Below, piece by piece: positions 1-11,050 of a stretch of 64,000 nucleotides of DNA (position 1 is its first letter; each line of letters opens with the position of its first letter). The notes under the pieces were generated by a model that had not been told where the DNA came from, did not search any database, and worked only from the letters and a program-made list of their open reading frames with translations. Origin of the DNA: Agelas oroides (taxonomy: Eukaryota; Porifera; Demospongiae; Agelasida; Agelasidae). Made by a program: the position numbers and the translations under genes. The DNA is taken from contig OX422187.1 in assembly GCA_949130485.1 (NCBI GenBank), forward strand, positions 6,331,705 through 6,395,704. The letters are read 5' to 3'.

Positions 1-658
1 GGCATACTAAAGTCTTAGCACATGAAACTTGGACCACACAAGCATCACACATAGCTGTCTTTGTGCAGCAAAAATCATCAGCTACATATAAACAGTTCAC
101 AAGTTATGGTGGTTCAAATATTAACCAACTCGCGCACAAGATAACACGTGGTTAAGTTGCCCAGGAAACTGTAAGAAGCGCCCAGTGGCATCTTAAGAAT
201 GGTTATTAGCGACTGACGGAAGCTTTTTTTTAAATATTGAAGCAAATCGCTAATATAGAGCATCATAGCCTGCTCAAAGCCCTGTCCAGGGACTCACCTG
301 GTCATATATTCACTCCAAGTCAAGTAATCATCAAAATCTTCCGTCAATCCCTCAGGGGAGGAGTCTACAAGCCGTATAACTCCGTAAAAGTTCATTCCAA
401 CACTCACAGAAGGCTATTTTTTGTGCAAGAGCAAGCAACTCCGCGTGCCCGGCAGCCATGGCTGGCTAGTTGAGATAATTACATTGTTGCGGTTGACAAA
501 GTGCGCATGCAGCTTCACTAGGCGGGAGATTTGTACAGCAGTCAAGTAGGAAGCCAACATATGCACATAACGTACATGCTTTGTGGTGAAATGAATTTTG
601 TCATGCATTATTGATCTTACTAGCACTCTCTACGGTATCCCCGTAACCATAAGAAAAT
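1..658. other. No gene recognised
   Basis: AT-rich DNA without a convincing exon, terminal inverted repeat or RNA gene. Short open frames here have no recognisable protein character. The catalytic exon expected downstream of the transposase-like gene at 930-1783 was looked for here on the minus strand and not found. Confidence 0.4.
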
Positions 659-765
659 TGACAATTGGAATCCAAAATGCAAACTATATAAAGACAAGAA
701 AATTGACAATTGGAATCCAAAATCCAAAACACAGTAAGATAAAACAATGACAATTGGAATCCAAA
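659..765. repeat. Three spaced copies of an 18-bp motif
   Basis: The motif TGACAATTGGAATCCAAA occurs at 659-676, 704-721 and 748-765, spaced 44-45 bp apart. The DNA between copies is only partly similar. This is a short degenerate tandem array. I see no gene or element that explains it. Confidence 0.7.
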
Positions 766-929
766 CCTCAAAAATCTAAAAGTACAAGAAGATTTGGAAT
801 TGGAAATTAGATCCAAAGTATGAAATGTGAATTTTTAAAGTTGGAAATTTTAATTGTAAGACGTGTCAATTGTCCTTATCTCAAGTACGAGTAGTTTTTG
901 CATTTCAGTTGGCGGAAATATACACTGAC

Positions 930-1783
930 CTTGGAGTGCTAGGGGTGATTGTCGTTTCGTCAAATTTTGCCAATTGTTCCAACAAGTCCTTACAATAAGT
1001 AACTACATCATCTCGATCATGACCATCGAAAAAGACTCCTTTCTGATGGTTGCTCATGTCAAACCCAAGGTAGTGAAGCCATCTGCGAGCAGTTTCACAA
1101 CTTATTTCTACACTAAAACTATCACTGACCCATTTGCAGAACATCTCAATCGTGAGGTTCGGTGCACCCTTCCTGTATGCATTTGAACGTATGTATTTTC
1201 GTGCAGACAGTTGGAAATCTTCATCATGAAGGATAGCATCCGGTTTACCACAAGCTTTCCCCCGTTCAGACGATAGCTCTGTTTGGATGAAGTCAAGGTC
1301 AAGATCATTGAGTGAGCCAGGGTACTGATCTAATGCAGTGAAGTATGCATAAGCCCATCTGCGTACAACTTCTTGAGAAAAACCGGTAGTGGTAGCGGCA
1401 AACTTAGCAGCATCAATAATCCCTTTACCCAGTTCAGTCATTGCTGATGTCATTATTTGAATCGCAAGAGCTTTCTGCACCTCCCAAGACACATTTTTAG
1501 ATACAAAATTGATAATGTACTCTTGTCCTTTGTCAAAAAGTTCTCTATCTTTTGTGTATATGCTATATAGTGTACGAGTATCATCTGATTGGCTTGCCTG
1601 TCTTTTCAGGACTTTTGCTCTCACCTTTCCACCCTTCTCAGCATCTCCTTGAGGTTGAAAATCTGGTACAATGGCTGCAGATACCTTGGAGGTTGACTCT
1701 TCCTTGCAAAGTCTTTGGTTGCAACTTTCAGGCTGGTTGGTCACATCAGCAAGTAGAGCAGCAATGCCACGCTTCCTTGACAT
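930..1783 (-). CDS. Transposase-like protein, N-terminal helix-turn-helix exon (partial)
   Basis: The frame opens at an ATG at 1783 (protein begins MSRKRG) and runs about 284 codons to a good splice donor (CCAAG|GTCAGTG) at 930. An in-frame extension upstream to 2026 is possible but looks non-coding. The last third has two DNA-binding-like helices and the motif FDGHDRDDVV, which I recall from a widespread family of animal and fungal transposase-like proteins whose DDE catalytic domain follows directly. The protein ends just after that motif, so the catalytic part must be in a later exon, and none is visible down to position 1. It is therefore either a truncated relic or continues outside the window. 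The family assignment is from memory. No terminal repeats were identified. Confidence 0.5.
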
Positions 1784-2342
1784 CTTGGGGGGTTGGTTCT
1801 GAAAAGAACCCCGGCCTCTTGGCCCTGAGAAGAAACAGATGGTTGGTTCCGAGAAGAACTGGTCGAACTCGAAGACAAGAAACACTCCATGATACCTCTG
1901 CGCTACCGAACAGCTGATAATAATTTTAGCGCGCATTGAATTGAATATTGAATATTTGTCATGAATTTCATTAACCAATGCGCGGCACAGCGCGTGCGCA
2001 AGCGCATGTGCATACGTAAACGTCACGGATGATTGTCAATGTCATCAATACGTCAAAAACAGCGATCTCTATAGCTCAACAAATACATAAATACAGGCCT
2101 TATAACTCATGGTTCTATGTTAGATAGATGGAATGAACTTTGCATGCAAGTTTACAAAAAAATCTACTCTCTTGCTGTGTAGCACTTTATGCTTCCTGAT
2201 TCTAGGAGTACATGGTATGGGTCTGATGGTGCTTTCGTCTAACCACATGAACTACTTAGGATGTTCTGTGTAATCACCTCCACTTTCCTTAGCAGTAGCA
2301 CCCATGGTTGTGCTCTGTGTGGGATCATCATGCAAAGCAGCT
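1784..2342. other. No gene recognised
   Basis: Upstream flank of the transposase-like gene. No exon, repeat or RNA gene could be supported here. Confidence 0.4.
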
Positions 2343-2594
2343 TCACTGGTCAGTTCTGAGAGGTTGCATGCATGATGCTTCTTTTACCTTCTTCACCAAC
2401 GATTTCTGCTTAAAAAAAGAAGCCCTTTCAATGTTCTTCTCCGGGGCAGAGGCCAACTCTTGTACATGATCAACAAAAACAGGGAGAGACTGTGGTTTTC
2501 GATCAACTTTCAACTTCAGGACGTTGTTTTTGGGCTCACTTGCATTAGTGTAGAACTTCTCAGGGGGATTTCCCGGCTGAGCTGCTACTCTCAC
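2343..2594 (-). pseudogene. Fragment of a minus-strand gene cut by the adjacent retroelement
   Basis: An open frame of about 83 codons, rich in Lys, Glu and Pro, ends abruptly at the boundary of the retroelement starting at 2601. It has no upstream start of its own. Another minus-strand fragment begins immediately beyond the far end of the retroelement, at about 6026, with the same orientation. The simplest reading is that both are pieces of one gene, or of an older transposon gene, that the element entered. The product is not recognised. Confidence 0.35.
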
Positions 2595-2600
2595 ACCCTA

Positions 2601-2787
2601 TGTTGTTTCTGTCGGTTGATTGGAGCAAAACGGAAAGAATTAGAAACGTAGCTCTCATATTATTGGGGCATCCCCATGAGTTGTACGCATGCGTAGATTA
2701 AGTATATAAGGGGAAGCGGGACTGTAAAAGCAGTTTTTTAGCTCTCCTGTACGGCAGGCAAAGATCAGTTGTTCAGTGTGGTCAAAG
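2601..2787 (+). repeat. Left direct repeat of the DIRS-like element
   Basis: 187 bp, nearly identical to 5056-5248, beginning TGTTGTTTCTGTCGG and ending GTGGTCAAAG. It contains a TATA-like stretch (TATATAAGG) about two-thirds along, consistent with promoter activity in the element. No clear target-site duplication flanks the repeat pair. Confidence 0.85.
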
Positions 2788-2829
2788 TTAAGTAGCTAGC
2801 TGGCTGGAGGAGTTATAGAAGAGCACCTT

Positions 2830-3700
2830 GAGTGATATTTTTCTCGATGGACGCATCAACATCAGCGCACGTCGGCAGTGCAGGTCAGCACAAGTCGAAA
2901 CAGCAAAACGTGCAAGGAAACCAGGAGAACACAGGCAGCCAAGGTGCGCTTGCGGCAGTTTTGGCTGCAGTACGAGAGAGTTCGGCGAAACAGGCGGAAG
3001 GCCAGACTAGGCTCGAGGAGCGGCTGAAAACTTTGGAGACGAAGCAGGAAGCATTGTGTGAAAACTCGCAAAGAAGATTCGCAAGGAAAAGCCGTATAGT
3101 TTCAAGTGCAAAGGCCACGAAGTCCAACACGATTTCAATGAGAAAGTGAAAGAAACTCTCGAAACAGCAGCGGAAGCACTTTCCGAGGAGAATTTTCAGG
3201 ATCCGGACAAAGTTACAGCAACCAAAAAGGCCATTGACGAAGGTATTGAGCTGTTGGAACGCAGACAAAAGTTGATCAAGCTAGCCGACTGGTCGGAGTA
3301 CGGATGGTGGACCGTTGAAGAGTACGAGGAAGACGATCTCGCAAAGGACAGTGACGATGAGAAAAGGATTGCAAAGGCGGAGTACCGTGCGGAGAAGAAG
3401 CAGAAAAGGGCTGCAGCCAAGACGGCCTCAAGTAGCAGGAAGAATTTTCGTCCCTTTGATCACCACCGAGGAAATGGAGTGGGCAACGCCACCACCACCA
3501 CGAGGACCGGATACACAGCGGCCCTTGCTTACGGGACGGGGTTTGGAGTACAGCAAGGACAACCCTACCGGCAGTTCAACCCTAGTCCACCCAGACCTTG
3601 CTTTGCCTGTGGAAAGATGGACACGTGCGGAAGGACTGTCCTGGACCTGGTGGTGGAGCCACCTCACTTCCCCGAGCGGGAGGCATATGTAAGGAAAGTG
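2830..3700 (+). mobile_element. Gag-like region of the DIRS-like element
   Basis: Fossil part. It encodes a charged, Lys/Glu/Gln-rich coiled-coil segment followed by a basic region and a CCHC-type zinc knuckle (CXXCXXXGHXXXXC pattern). This is the usual layout of a nucleic-acid-binding structural protein of retroelements. It is no longer one continuous frame. Confidence 0.6.
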
Positions 3701-5010
3701 GAAATGAAACAGTTGTACATGGTGTATATAGCCCACCACATGCACTAATGCACGATAGTAATGCTGATAACCAAGCTGCTCCTGTTGAATGGGAGGGTAA
3801 ATTCGAGGACATAACAACATGGGACACAGTTCCACTAGGTGTAAATTACCCTAGTGTACAAGGGAGATTGAAACACAACGCTGAATTTTGGGAAAATGAG
3901 TTAACAGCCAGTAGTTTTGTGAGAAACATTGTTGCAGTAGGGTATAGGTTGCCATTATTTAGAAAGCCTCCACCGGCATTTTTCAAGAATCACGCTTCAG
4001 CCAGACAAGAATCACAATTTGTAGGAAGTGCACTGCACGAGCTTACACGGGCAGGTTGCATTGTCACAGCTGAACGACAGCCAGTGATTTGCAGCCCATT
4101 GTCAGTAGTAGAGAGTACAAGTGGAAAGAAAAGGCTGGTATTGGACCTGAGATATGTAAACAAGTTCCTCTGGAAAGATAAGTTCAAATATGAAGACATA
4201 AAAACAGCTATCCAAATGATTGAGAAAGGTGACTATGCAATAATTTTTGACCTAAAGCCAGGGTACCATCACGTAGACATACATGCTGACTACTGGGATT
4301 TTCGTGGAAAGGCAAGGATGGGGTTATTGTATATTACATGTTCAGAGTCCTACCATTCGGACTAGCAACAGCTCCATTTGTATTTACCAAGTTGCTCAGG
4401 CCACTGGTAAAGAGATGGAGAAGTAAAGGGTTAAAAGTTGTATTGTATATCGATGATGGCATTTGTGTGGGAGCCACAAAGCAAGCAACAAGCCAAGCAG
4501 CAAAAATGATTAGACAAGACCTAACCCGAGCAGGGTTTGTTATTAATGAAGAGAAGTCAGACTTTGAGCCTAGGCAGAGTGTCACATGTTAGGATTCTCA
4601 TTGGACCTAAATCAAGGAAACATCTCAGTTCCAGAACAACGTATATGTAAACTACAGGAAAGTGTAAGGAAGGTTTCTCCTAGTATGACAGTGCGTCAGC
4701 TAGCAAGCATAGTAGGCCAAATAGTATATATCCATGAATCTAGGGCTCGGTTCTGTAGCCAGGTTGATGACCCGGAGCCTGTACACCATAATCAACTGTA
4801 GGAATACATGGAATGACAAAGTCGTATGGACTGAGGAAGCATGGGGAGAGATAAAGTTCTGGGAGAACAACATAGAGAGCCTGAATGGCAAAGAGATGAG
4901 GTATAGTGCTGGAGCAGTTAGACTCGTGTACTCAGATGCTAGTGATTCAGGGTATGGGGGTTACACAGTGGATGTAGGCCTAACGTTGGTAAATTGTGTT
5001 ATTAATAAAT
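3700..5010 (+). mobile_element. Reverse transcriptase-RNase H region of the DIRS-like element
   Basis: Fossil part. Recognisable blocks are an RT palm motif (LVLDLRYVN), the PFGLATAPFVF block, the YIDD catalytic box, the LGFSLDL thumb-side block, and an RNase H start (VYSDASDSGYGG). The combination LGF...L followed by SDAS...GYGG is typical of DIRS/Ngaro-like elements. The region is broken. Confidence 0.75.
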
Positions 5011-5055
5011 AATGCCTGCCACAGGGGCAAAACCTCTGCAGAAAGATGTGAGAGG

Positions 5056-5248
5056 TGTTGTTTCTGTCGGTTGATTGGAGCAAAACGGAAAGAATTAGAC
5101 AGAAACGTAGCTCTCATATTATTGGGGCATCCCCATGAGTTGTACGCATGCGTAGATTAAGTATATAAGGGGAAGTGGGACTGTAAAAGCAGTTTTTTTT
5201 AGCTCTACTGTACGGCAGGCAAGGATCAGTTGTTCAGTGTGGTCAAAG
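5056..5248 (+). repeat. Second direct repeat of the DIRS-like element
   Basis: About 193 bp, near-identical to 2601-2787. It is followed by a stretch with a pyrimidine tract and AG that resembles a splice acceptor, then by the tyrosine recombinase region. Confidence 0.85.
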
Positions 5249-5342
5249 ACCCACCCACCCAACCCTTATGATGAATTCAATATCTATGTATCCAGTTACA
5301 TGAGAATCTTTCTCTCTACCATCACATGTAGATATTATTGCA

Positions 5343-6020
5343 GTGGGTGTCATGCAAGAGCTTGGAAACATCCGAGAACCTAGGCTTCAAGAGCTAGCAG
5401 CGGGTGTTCCACGAACGTTGCGGTTATCAAGGGCAGAGTCTACTGTACAGAAATACACCAGATCTTTTGATCGTTGGAAGAAGTGGGCAGCGCAATACCC
5501 CAAAATATCAGAGTTCCCAGCTCAACGTGCCCATGTGGCACTTTACCTGCAACACTTACTAGAAACTTCAGAAGCAAAAACAGCAGTGGATGATGCAGTG
5601 AATGCACTGGCATGGGTGCATGAACTAGGAGGGTTGCCATCACAAACGTCTCACCCAACAGTGAGAACAATGCAAGAGAGTGCACATCGCATAAAAGGGA
5701 GGCCAAAAGTGAAAAAGGAACCAGCAACACCACAGTTGCTACAGAAAATGGTCAGTACGTTAGCCCAGGAGTCAGCATCGTTGTTGGACATACGAACTGT
5801 GACTATCTGTCTCCTGGCTTTCTCAGGATTTTTCCGTTTCAACGAGATAGCACAAATAAGATGCTCTGATTTGCAGTTCTCCAGCACCGATGTGGGAATT
5901 AGGGTGCGACAAAGTAAGACTGACCAGTACAGAGATGGGAACGAGGTAGTAATCGCAAGAACCGGGAGTGGTACGTGCCCTGTAGCAATGCTTGAGCGAT
6001 ACATGGCCATGGCAACTCTG
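5343..6020 (+). mobile_element. Tyrosine recombinase region of the DIRS-like element
   Basis: Fossil part. It holds a SAM-like N-terminal domain (AESTVQKYTRSFDRWKKW) and the start of a catalytic domain (LLAFSGFFRFNEIAQIRCSDL), with the first catalytic Arg in the FRFNE box. It does not extend through the distal catalytic box, so it is not complete. Tyrosine recombinases of this type replace the DDE integrase in DIRS-group elements. Confidence 0.75.
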
Positions 6021-6025
6021 CTCCA

Positions 6026-6315
6026 ATGAGCCGTTTGCGGACATCTGATAGTTGCCTTTTGCTACGTGGTAATTTGCCAGCACTACCTGCCATCATTCCT
6101 CCCATTTCTGTATCAATACGTTCAAAAGCAGCTGTTGGTTTGCACTCCTTGGCCACTTTTTTCATTTGCTGGATTGTGCTTTGGTTGGTGCGCTTGTATG
6201 GGGTGCTGCCTTTTGAACTTTTATGGGGAGGCCTAACAATTGCATGCTCCTTGCCCTGAAACTTGTACTGGAGCAGTGTAGGGGAGGAGTAGGACAAGCT
6301 CGATCTAAGAATCAC
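6026..6315 (-). pseudogene. Minus-strand gene fragment on the far side of the retroelement
   Basis: The minus strand reads a Lys-rich protein segment with the blocks KVAKECKPTAAFERIDTEMGG and GKLPRSKRQLSDVRKRL. I recall this pattern from the N-terminal part of transposon-associated proteins in cnidarians and sponges, but cannot name the family. The frame is open to about 6315 and loses sense at the retroelement edge near 6025. It pairs in orientation with the fragment at 2343-2594. It may be an older DNA transposon gene or a host gene. Confidence 0.4.
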
Positions 6316-8390
6316 GTGAAAAAGTTACATTCCATTCTTAGGTATGCGAAAATTCACGGGGATTTACCGAGTTTAAACAAGTAACCGCTCATAGCATCCA
6401 AGTTTGCTGGGGGATCAATGGGGATCAATGCTTGGAACACTTTTGTTCTTAGGTTAGAACATCCCTACATTGTCGGAAAGTTGGAGAATCCTGGATATGG
6501 ATGAGCCCACCTTCCATGCCAAGAAAACTGCATGTTACTGATTGCAGCAGCAAACCAAGGTACATGTTTTAGCTTCAGCGCGGCAAACTACTCTCGAAAA
6601 CTGCACAAATCAGACGATTTCACTGAGCATTACATCATCAGATTGCTGAGTGCAAGTGAGCTTGTCCTACCCCCCCTGGGAGCAGTGCATGCTGGGAAAT
6701 CTGAGACTTTTTGGGTATCAAGTCTAAATTAAAGAGAGAAAAGTACTTTGCTGGGAACCTTAAGATCTAATCTACTTAGAAACTTCAGGTCTCAGGAAGT
6801 GTCATGAGGTAAACAGTTCCACCTAGAAGATCAACCTAGATTTATTGTAAGTGGATGCTCTCAGGTAAGGACAATGAGATCAACTGTTTTTTTTTTTTCC
6901 CCGTGATACAACTGATTTATCATGCGTTCTTAGGTGGTTGTACAGCAGCTGAGCTATTTAGCCCAGGCAGATTAAATGTAGCTTAGCCATTAAAACTTAA
7001 CGGTTTTTCTGTGCACTGGATACAAGGTTAAGCCAGCTGGCTAGTTATTTTCACGTGTGTTGGTGTCAGCAATCATTTGGGATGTCACTGCTTTGTAAGC
7101 ACTCATCACTCGGGCACTGCATGCCCTTGTACCTCATGCTTTTAAGTAAGTTACATCCCTCACAGGTGTGATATAACTGATACATAACCAGTGACCTAGG
7201 CAACACAACCTACAGCTTTCTTAAGTAGTTAGCATAACAATCATGCTTTGTTTTGACCAACCATACCCACTCGGCGAGTTCATCATTAGGCAGATGGTGG
7301 TAGATAACAAATAGTACTAGCTGAAAAAGAACCATCACCAACATGAACATGGCTTAGTAACTACTGCGCATGCATACTATTAGTCTCATTCCTAGACCAC
7401 ATTTTTGTTTACGCCCGCCGGACACGTATACCAACCTCCTTTTAATTTCCACTTGTTCCAGCTGTTCCGGGTTTTCCATACACCCCTAGTACTAGTGTAG
7501 TAAATGTAGAACATTGTGGGGTGAGCCTGAGCAAGCAATGCAGAGCAGTATCGTTTAGCTAACTAAGACTTCATCAGTTTTATTACCAGGTTACAGCATA
7601 CAGGTCATGCATATCTACAGCTTGCAGGGATTAAGTCTGCATGGTCTCCTGCTGACCTCTGTTGACTCTGAACACACTGCCTGGCTTGTCATGCATAGTT
7701 CATACACAGAATGTCTGCTGCTTTCTTGCGTTCTGTAAGTAGCCAGGTTTGTCTTCACAACTTCCAGCCCTCATACAGTAAATGTTCACGCTCCAGCTAC
7801 TCCTCCCAAGCGTCTCTTCTCTCTGTCTTCACCCACACTGCTCATGCTAGAAAGTAGTTTGCAGAGGGGAAACATTACTTATTGTTTGCATGTGGCACAT
7901 GGTTGCATAAACCCAAATCCCTAAATGACAAAGTAGTGGAAGAGGAAAGCTTGGTGAAGATGCCATTGTGAAAAAAGGGGATGTCCCTAATGACTTACAT
8001 GTAATAAGCAAGACTGTTGGTTAGGCCATAATAGATTTTTCTTTGTTTGGAGCCTGTTATTCTATTCTTGTATTATTACAATTTTTCACCTATTATTTAT
8101 TTCCTCTAACCTATATCGTTCTGTACTATGCTTGATCAAAACTTGCGCGGTTAACTAGAACACAATATACAACTCTATAGTGTACACAGGTCTGAGATGT
8201 AAATCTTTTGAGCGACAATTTGATTCTTACTGGGCAGAGAATGAATCGGAAATGTTGAAGAAAACCACACATTATTTTTGATTGTCTAATAATTTCAGCC
8301 TATTATTTCGGCTATCTATTCTCAAAATTATGTTGGCATAATTCATCAAGGCCTACTATTGGTCTTGAAGACATTACACTAGGGCTTGAC
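6316..8390. other. No gene recognised
   Basis: About 2 kb without convincing exons. It contains a T-rich run near 6888-6899 and a number of short direct repeats, but no terminal inverted repeats, tRNA or other RNA genes that I can support. Confidence 0.4.
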
Positions 8391-8590
8391 AATCTGGAAG
8401 GAGCAGCACAAGAAAATCTAGCCCAAGTGAGTCTCCAAGCGGGAACTTAGACACCGTGGAGAAGGTGGCACAAGAGAAGCTGGCCAAACTCAGTGACTCT
8501 GAAACTAAAGTGAAACTAGACCTCCTAGAGCAAGTGATTCAACAGCTTATGGCAGAAGCTGCCCAACTCTATTCACACTCCACCACACTG
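8391..8590 (+). pseudogene. Possible remnant of a coiled-coil exon
   Basis: The plus strand reads helical, Lys/Glu/Gln-rich peptide with a repeated block: GAAQENLAQ near 8400-8430 and KVAQEKLAK near 8465-8490, followed by LLEQVIQQLMAEAAQL. A GTGAGT donor follows the first block and an AG precedes the second, so this could be two short exons or one decayed exon with an internal duplication. No start, partner exons or family were found. Confidence 0.3.
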
Positions 8591-8599
8591 TCTCTATTG

Positions 8600-10370
8600 T
8601 TCATTGTCCAGTGAACCAAACTTTTTCACTGCATGCTGGCTTTTTCTACCTCACCGGCACTCGAAGAGGTGTTCATCTGACTTGTTACTGCTCAATCCAG
8701 AGCGAACTGAAACTGATGTGTGAGGGGGTGGAGGGTGTGATCTGTGACTGTCTTGTAAAATGTGTGTCTAATGGTCCATTCATTTATTTTTTCTCTGGAG
8801 GGTGAGAGATGGTCTGGCTTCATACTAGTTCCAACTTATGAATAATGCCCATGGTGGCACTATTAAATGTTTGCGAAATTCCTCCAAAACTGCAAAGCAC
8901 AAAATTAAATTCCCATAAACATTTGGTAACTATAGAGCCATGAATAGTCTAGCTGATCTGTGATTCAAGTTTGTCTTTGCATCTTCAGGTTTAGTATACT
9001 ATGGTCCTTTATTTCACGTGGCCTTGGGCTGTGATATTCATTTATGTGTTGATCCAAGTTCAAGTACTGTACACTACTAGAACAGCTGCCAAAACTGACT
9101 ACAATTTCTTCACTACTTTGTCAATGATACTCAGCATGTTCTTATGTAAGTATGTGCAGCATGAAGTAATAGCTGGCATGGTGTTACTGTGTGCGGAAGT
9201 GCCGGGTAATTAGTGGTGATAAGTTCAGATGTGGGTCCTTCCTGGCTGCATGTGCTGATACCCAGCGAGATAGCATTGTTGAGGTCCAGGCAAGACAGGA
9301 GTTGCTATGAGTTGTTCACATGTGCAATGTGTGTGTGTACGTGTGTGTGTGTGTGTGCACATAGTTGAAGCAATACAAGTATTGTTTAACAATTTATCAC
9401 ACAACATTACAGAGAAAACCAGTTGCACCCTCACCCTAGATTGTTTGGCATTGGTTACCCTGACTCTGAGCTGGTTGTTCACATACAGCTGGTAGCCTAT
9501 CACAAGGCAGCCATTGCTCCTCCCTTCCTTGTCACACAAAGGAGGCTGCCAACATACCAGCAACGTGTTCTGACCAGGAGGTTTGTCTACACGGAACTCA
9601 GATGGAGGTGAGGGGGATACTGGTAGGGGTGAGGAAGGGAGAAGGGGAAGGAGGAGATTGAAATCATACTTGAACTATCAGGGGATTCAGGGGCTGGAAG
9701 GGGGAGAGTAAGATGTCAAAACAGCTAGCCTATAGCCCAACATAGGCACTGGCTCATGTACCATACACATAGTGAGAATGGCAGTAGAGTACAATGGCCG
9801 ACTTGCATGATAGGATCACGTGATTATTGCTACGCTATGCTGCTCATGCACAACGTGTTCTTCAGCCATCGTTTTGAAATGATCACGAATACTGGAAGCT
9901 TTGCCTCAGTATACTGTATAGCTAATGTGTTAAAGCGTTTCGTACCCAGCACAAATACAGTAATTCTGTTGACATGATTGTGGGGCATTGGCTAAACCGA
10001 CTAAAACCGACTTAAACTGCTTCTCCTTCAACAGCTAGCGATGATGTTCCCAGGGCTTCATTGTACAGCAAGTTCCTGAGATGAAAGTACTGTTGTGGAA
10101 CCATGACCACCGTAGCCCAAACCTCAATTTTAATGACTCACACATAGTATTATGAAATACACATGCCCACACAACTACACGCCCATACACAAACCAGAGT
10201 CAAACTAGGTACAGCAAGAGAGGCTGGAACAAGCATCACGGTGCCTGAAAACAGTACAGACAAGTACTATGCTTGCAATACGCCAAGTGGTCCACGAAAG
10301 CTGGAATGTCTAATCATAACTCTGGTCTGTGGTCTTTGCTGCACTGTAATCTGTGATGATAACCCTGTTT
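8600..10370. other. No gene recognised
   Basis: No supportable exon. It contains a short GT repeat (9329-9356). The best candidate coding scrap is an 18-bp terminal exon at 10058-10075 (minus), discussed under the coiled-coil gene. Confidence 0.35.
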
Positions 10371-10382
10371 CATCAGGAAATC

Positions 10383-10471
10383 TAGCCTCGTTCCCAGGCC
10401 CCACCCAGCTTCCCGTCGCTTGCAGTACAGTTAAGCGACGGAAAGCTGGGTGGGACCTGGGAACAAGGCTA
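10383..10471. mobile_element. Palindromic MITE, 9-bp TSD family, 89 bp
   Basis: Starts TAGCCTCGTTCCCAGG and ends with the inverted counterpart CCTGGGAACAAGGCTA; the two halves pair over most of their length. It is flanked by the 9-bp direct repeat CAGGAAATC (10374-10382 and 10472-10480). Nine-bp duplications are typical of Mutator-like (MULE) transposases, which is the inferred mobiliser. Confidence 0.85.
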
Positions 10472-10836
10472 CAGGAAATCAGTGTACCTACATGGACACA
10501 ATGATGTCTATAAAGTGGGGAATCTGCAGATGACTCCACACAGAAACTTTAATGCCAGCAGTAGCTAGATAGATTTGAAGAGCTGTTTGTACAGCTAGCT
10601 TCATCCCCCTGCGCCCACCCATTAATAATATGTACACAAAACTAGTAGCCAAGTTTATCACGGCATTTAGCTCACCTCAGTTGGCTGGCATCCCAAGATT
10701 GGCTCATAAATGGTCAAAGTTAATCCTCAATAGAACAGCCGCAAAAAGTCTTGAGTTCCATCGATCGTCTCGATCATGAACTATAGCTGACTTTGTACCA
10801 CACTGTCAGCCAGACCCTGACTCCCAGCTGTATCAC

Positions 10837-10901
10837 TAGCCTCATACCCTGGCTCTTTCTCGTAGCATGCGGAAGAGGAAATGAGCCTGGGAACGAGGCT
10901 A
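10837..10901. mobile_element. Palindromic MITE, 9-bp TSD family, 65 bp
   Basis: Starts TAGCCTCATACCCTGG and ends CCTGGGAACGAGGCTA, with the exact 9-bp duplication CTGTATCAC at 10828-10836 and 10902-10910. It is a short, internally deleted member of the same family as 10383-10471. Confidence 0.85.
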
Positions 10902-11050
10902 CTGTATCACGTGATCCTATCATGCCAGTTGGTCATTCCACAGTCACGCACACATGCATCACCTGGTTCATTTATCCCACTGCTCTCTCTACTTTCACCT
11001 GTCACCCCTCCACTCGTCAACCCACAACCTATCAGCCCACCATGTTTTAC

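Larger units (their letters stand above)
2601..6025 (+). mobile_element. DIRS/Ngaro-like tyrosine-recombinase retroelement, fossil
   Basis: Fossil retroelement of about 3.4 kb on the plus strand. In order it holds a terminal-type repeat (2601-2787), a gag-like coiled-coil and zinc-knuckle region, reverse transcriptase with RNase H, a second copy of the repeat (5056-5248) and a tyrosine recombinase region. The RT style and the tyrosine recombinase point to the DIRS/Ngaro group, not Ty3/gypsy. The recombinase lies outside the repeat pair, which is unusual and suggests two partial copies joined or an internal rearrangement. Coding regions are broken in several places (roughly four to six). The two repeats are very similar, so the insertion is not ancient. 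It sits between two minus-strand gene fragments that it appears to have separated. Confidence 0.75.

Noticed and set aside
2601-5248. Ordinary Ty3/gypsy LTR element
   Set aside because: RT and RNase H style and the adjacent tyrosine recombinase fit the DIRS/Ngaro group better, and no DDE integrase is visible.
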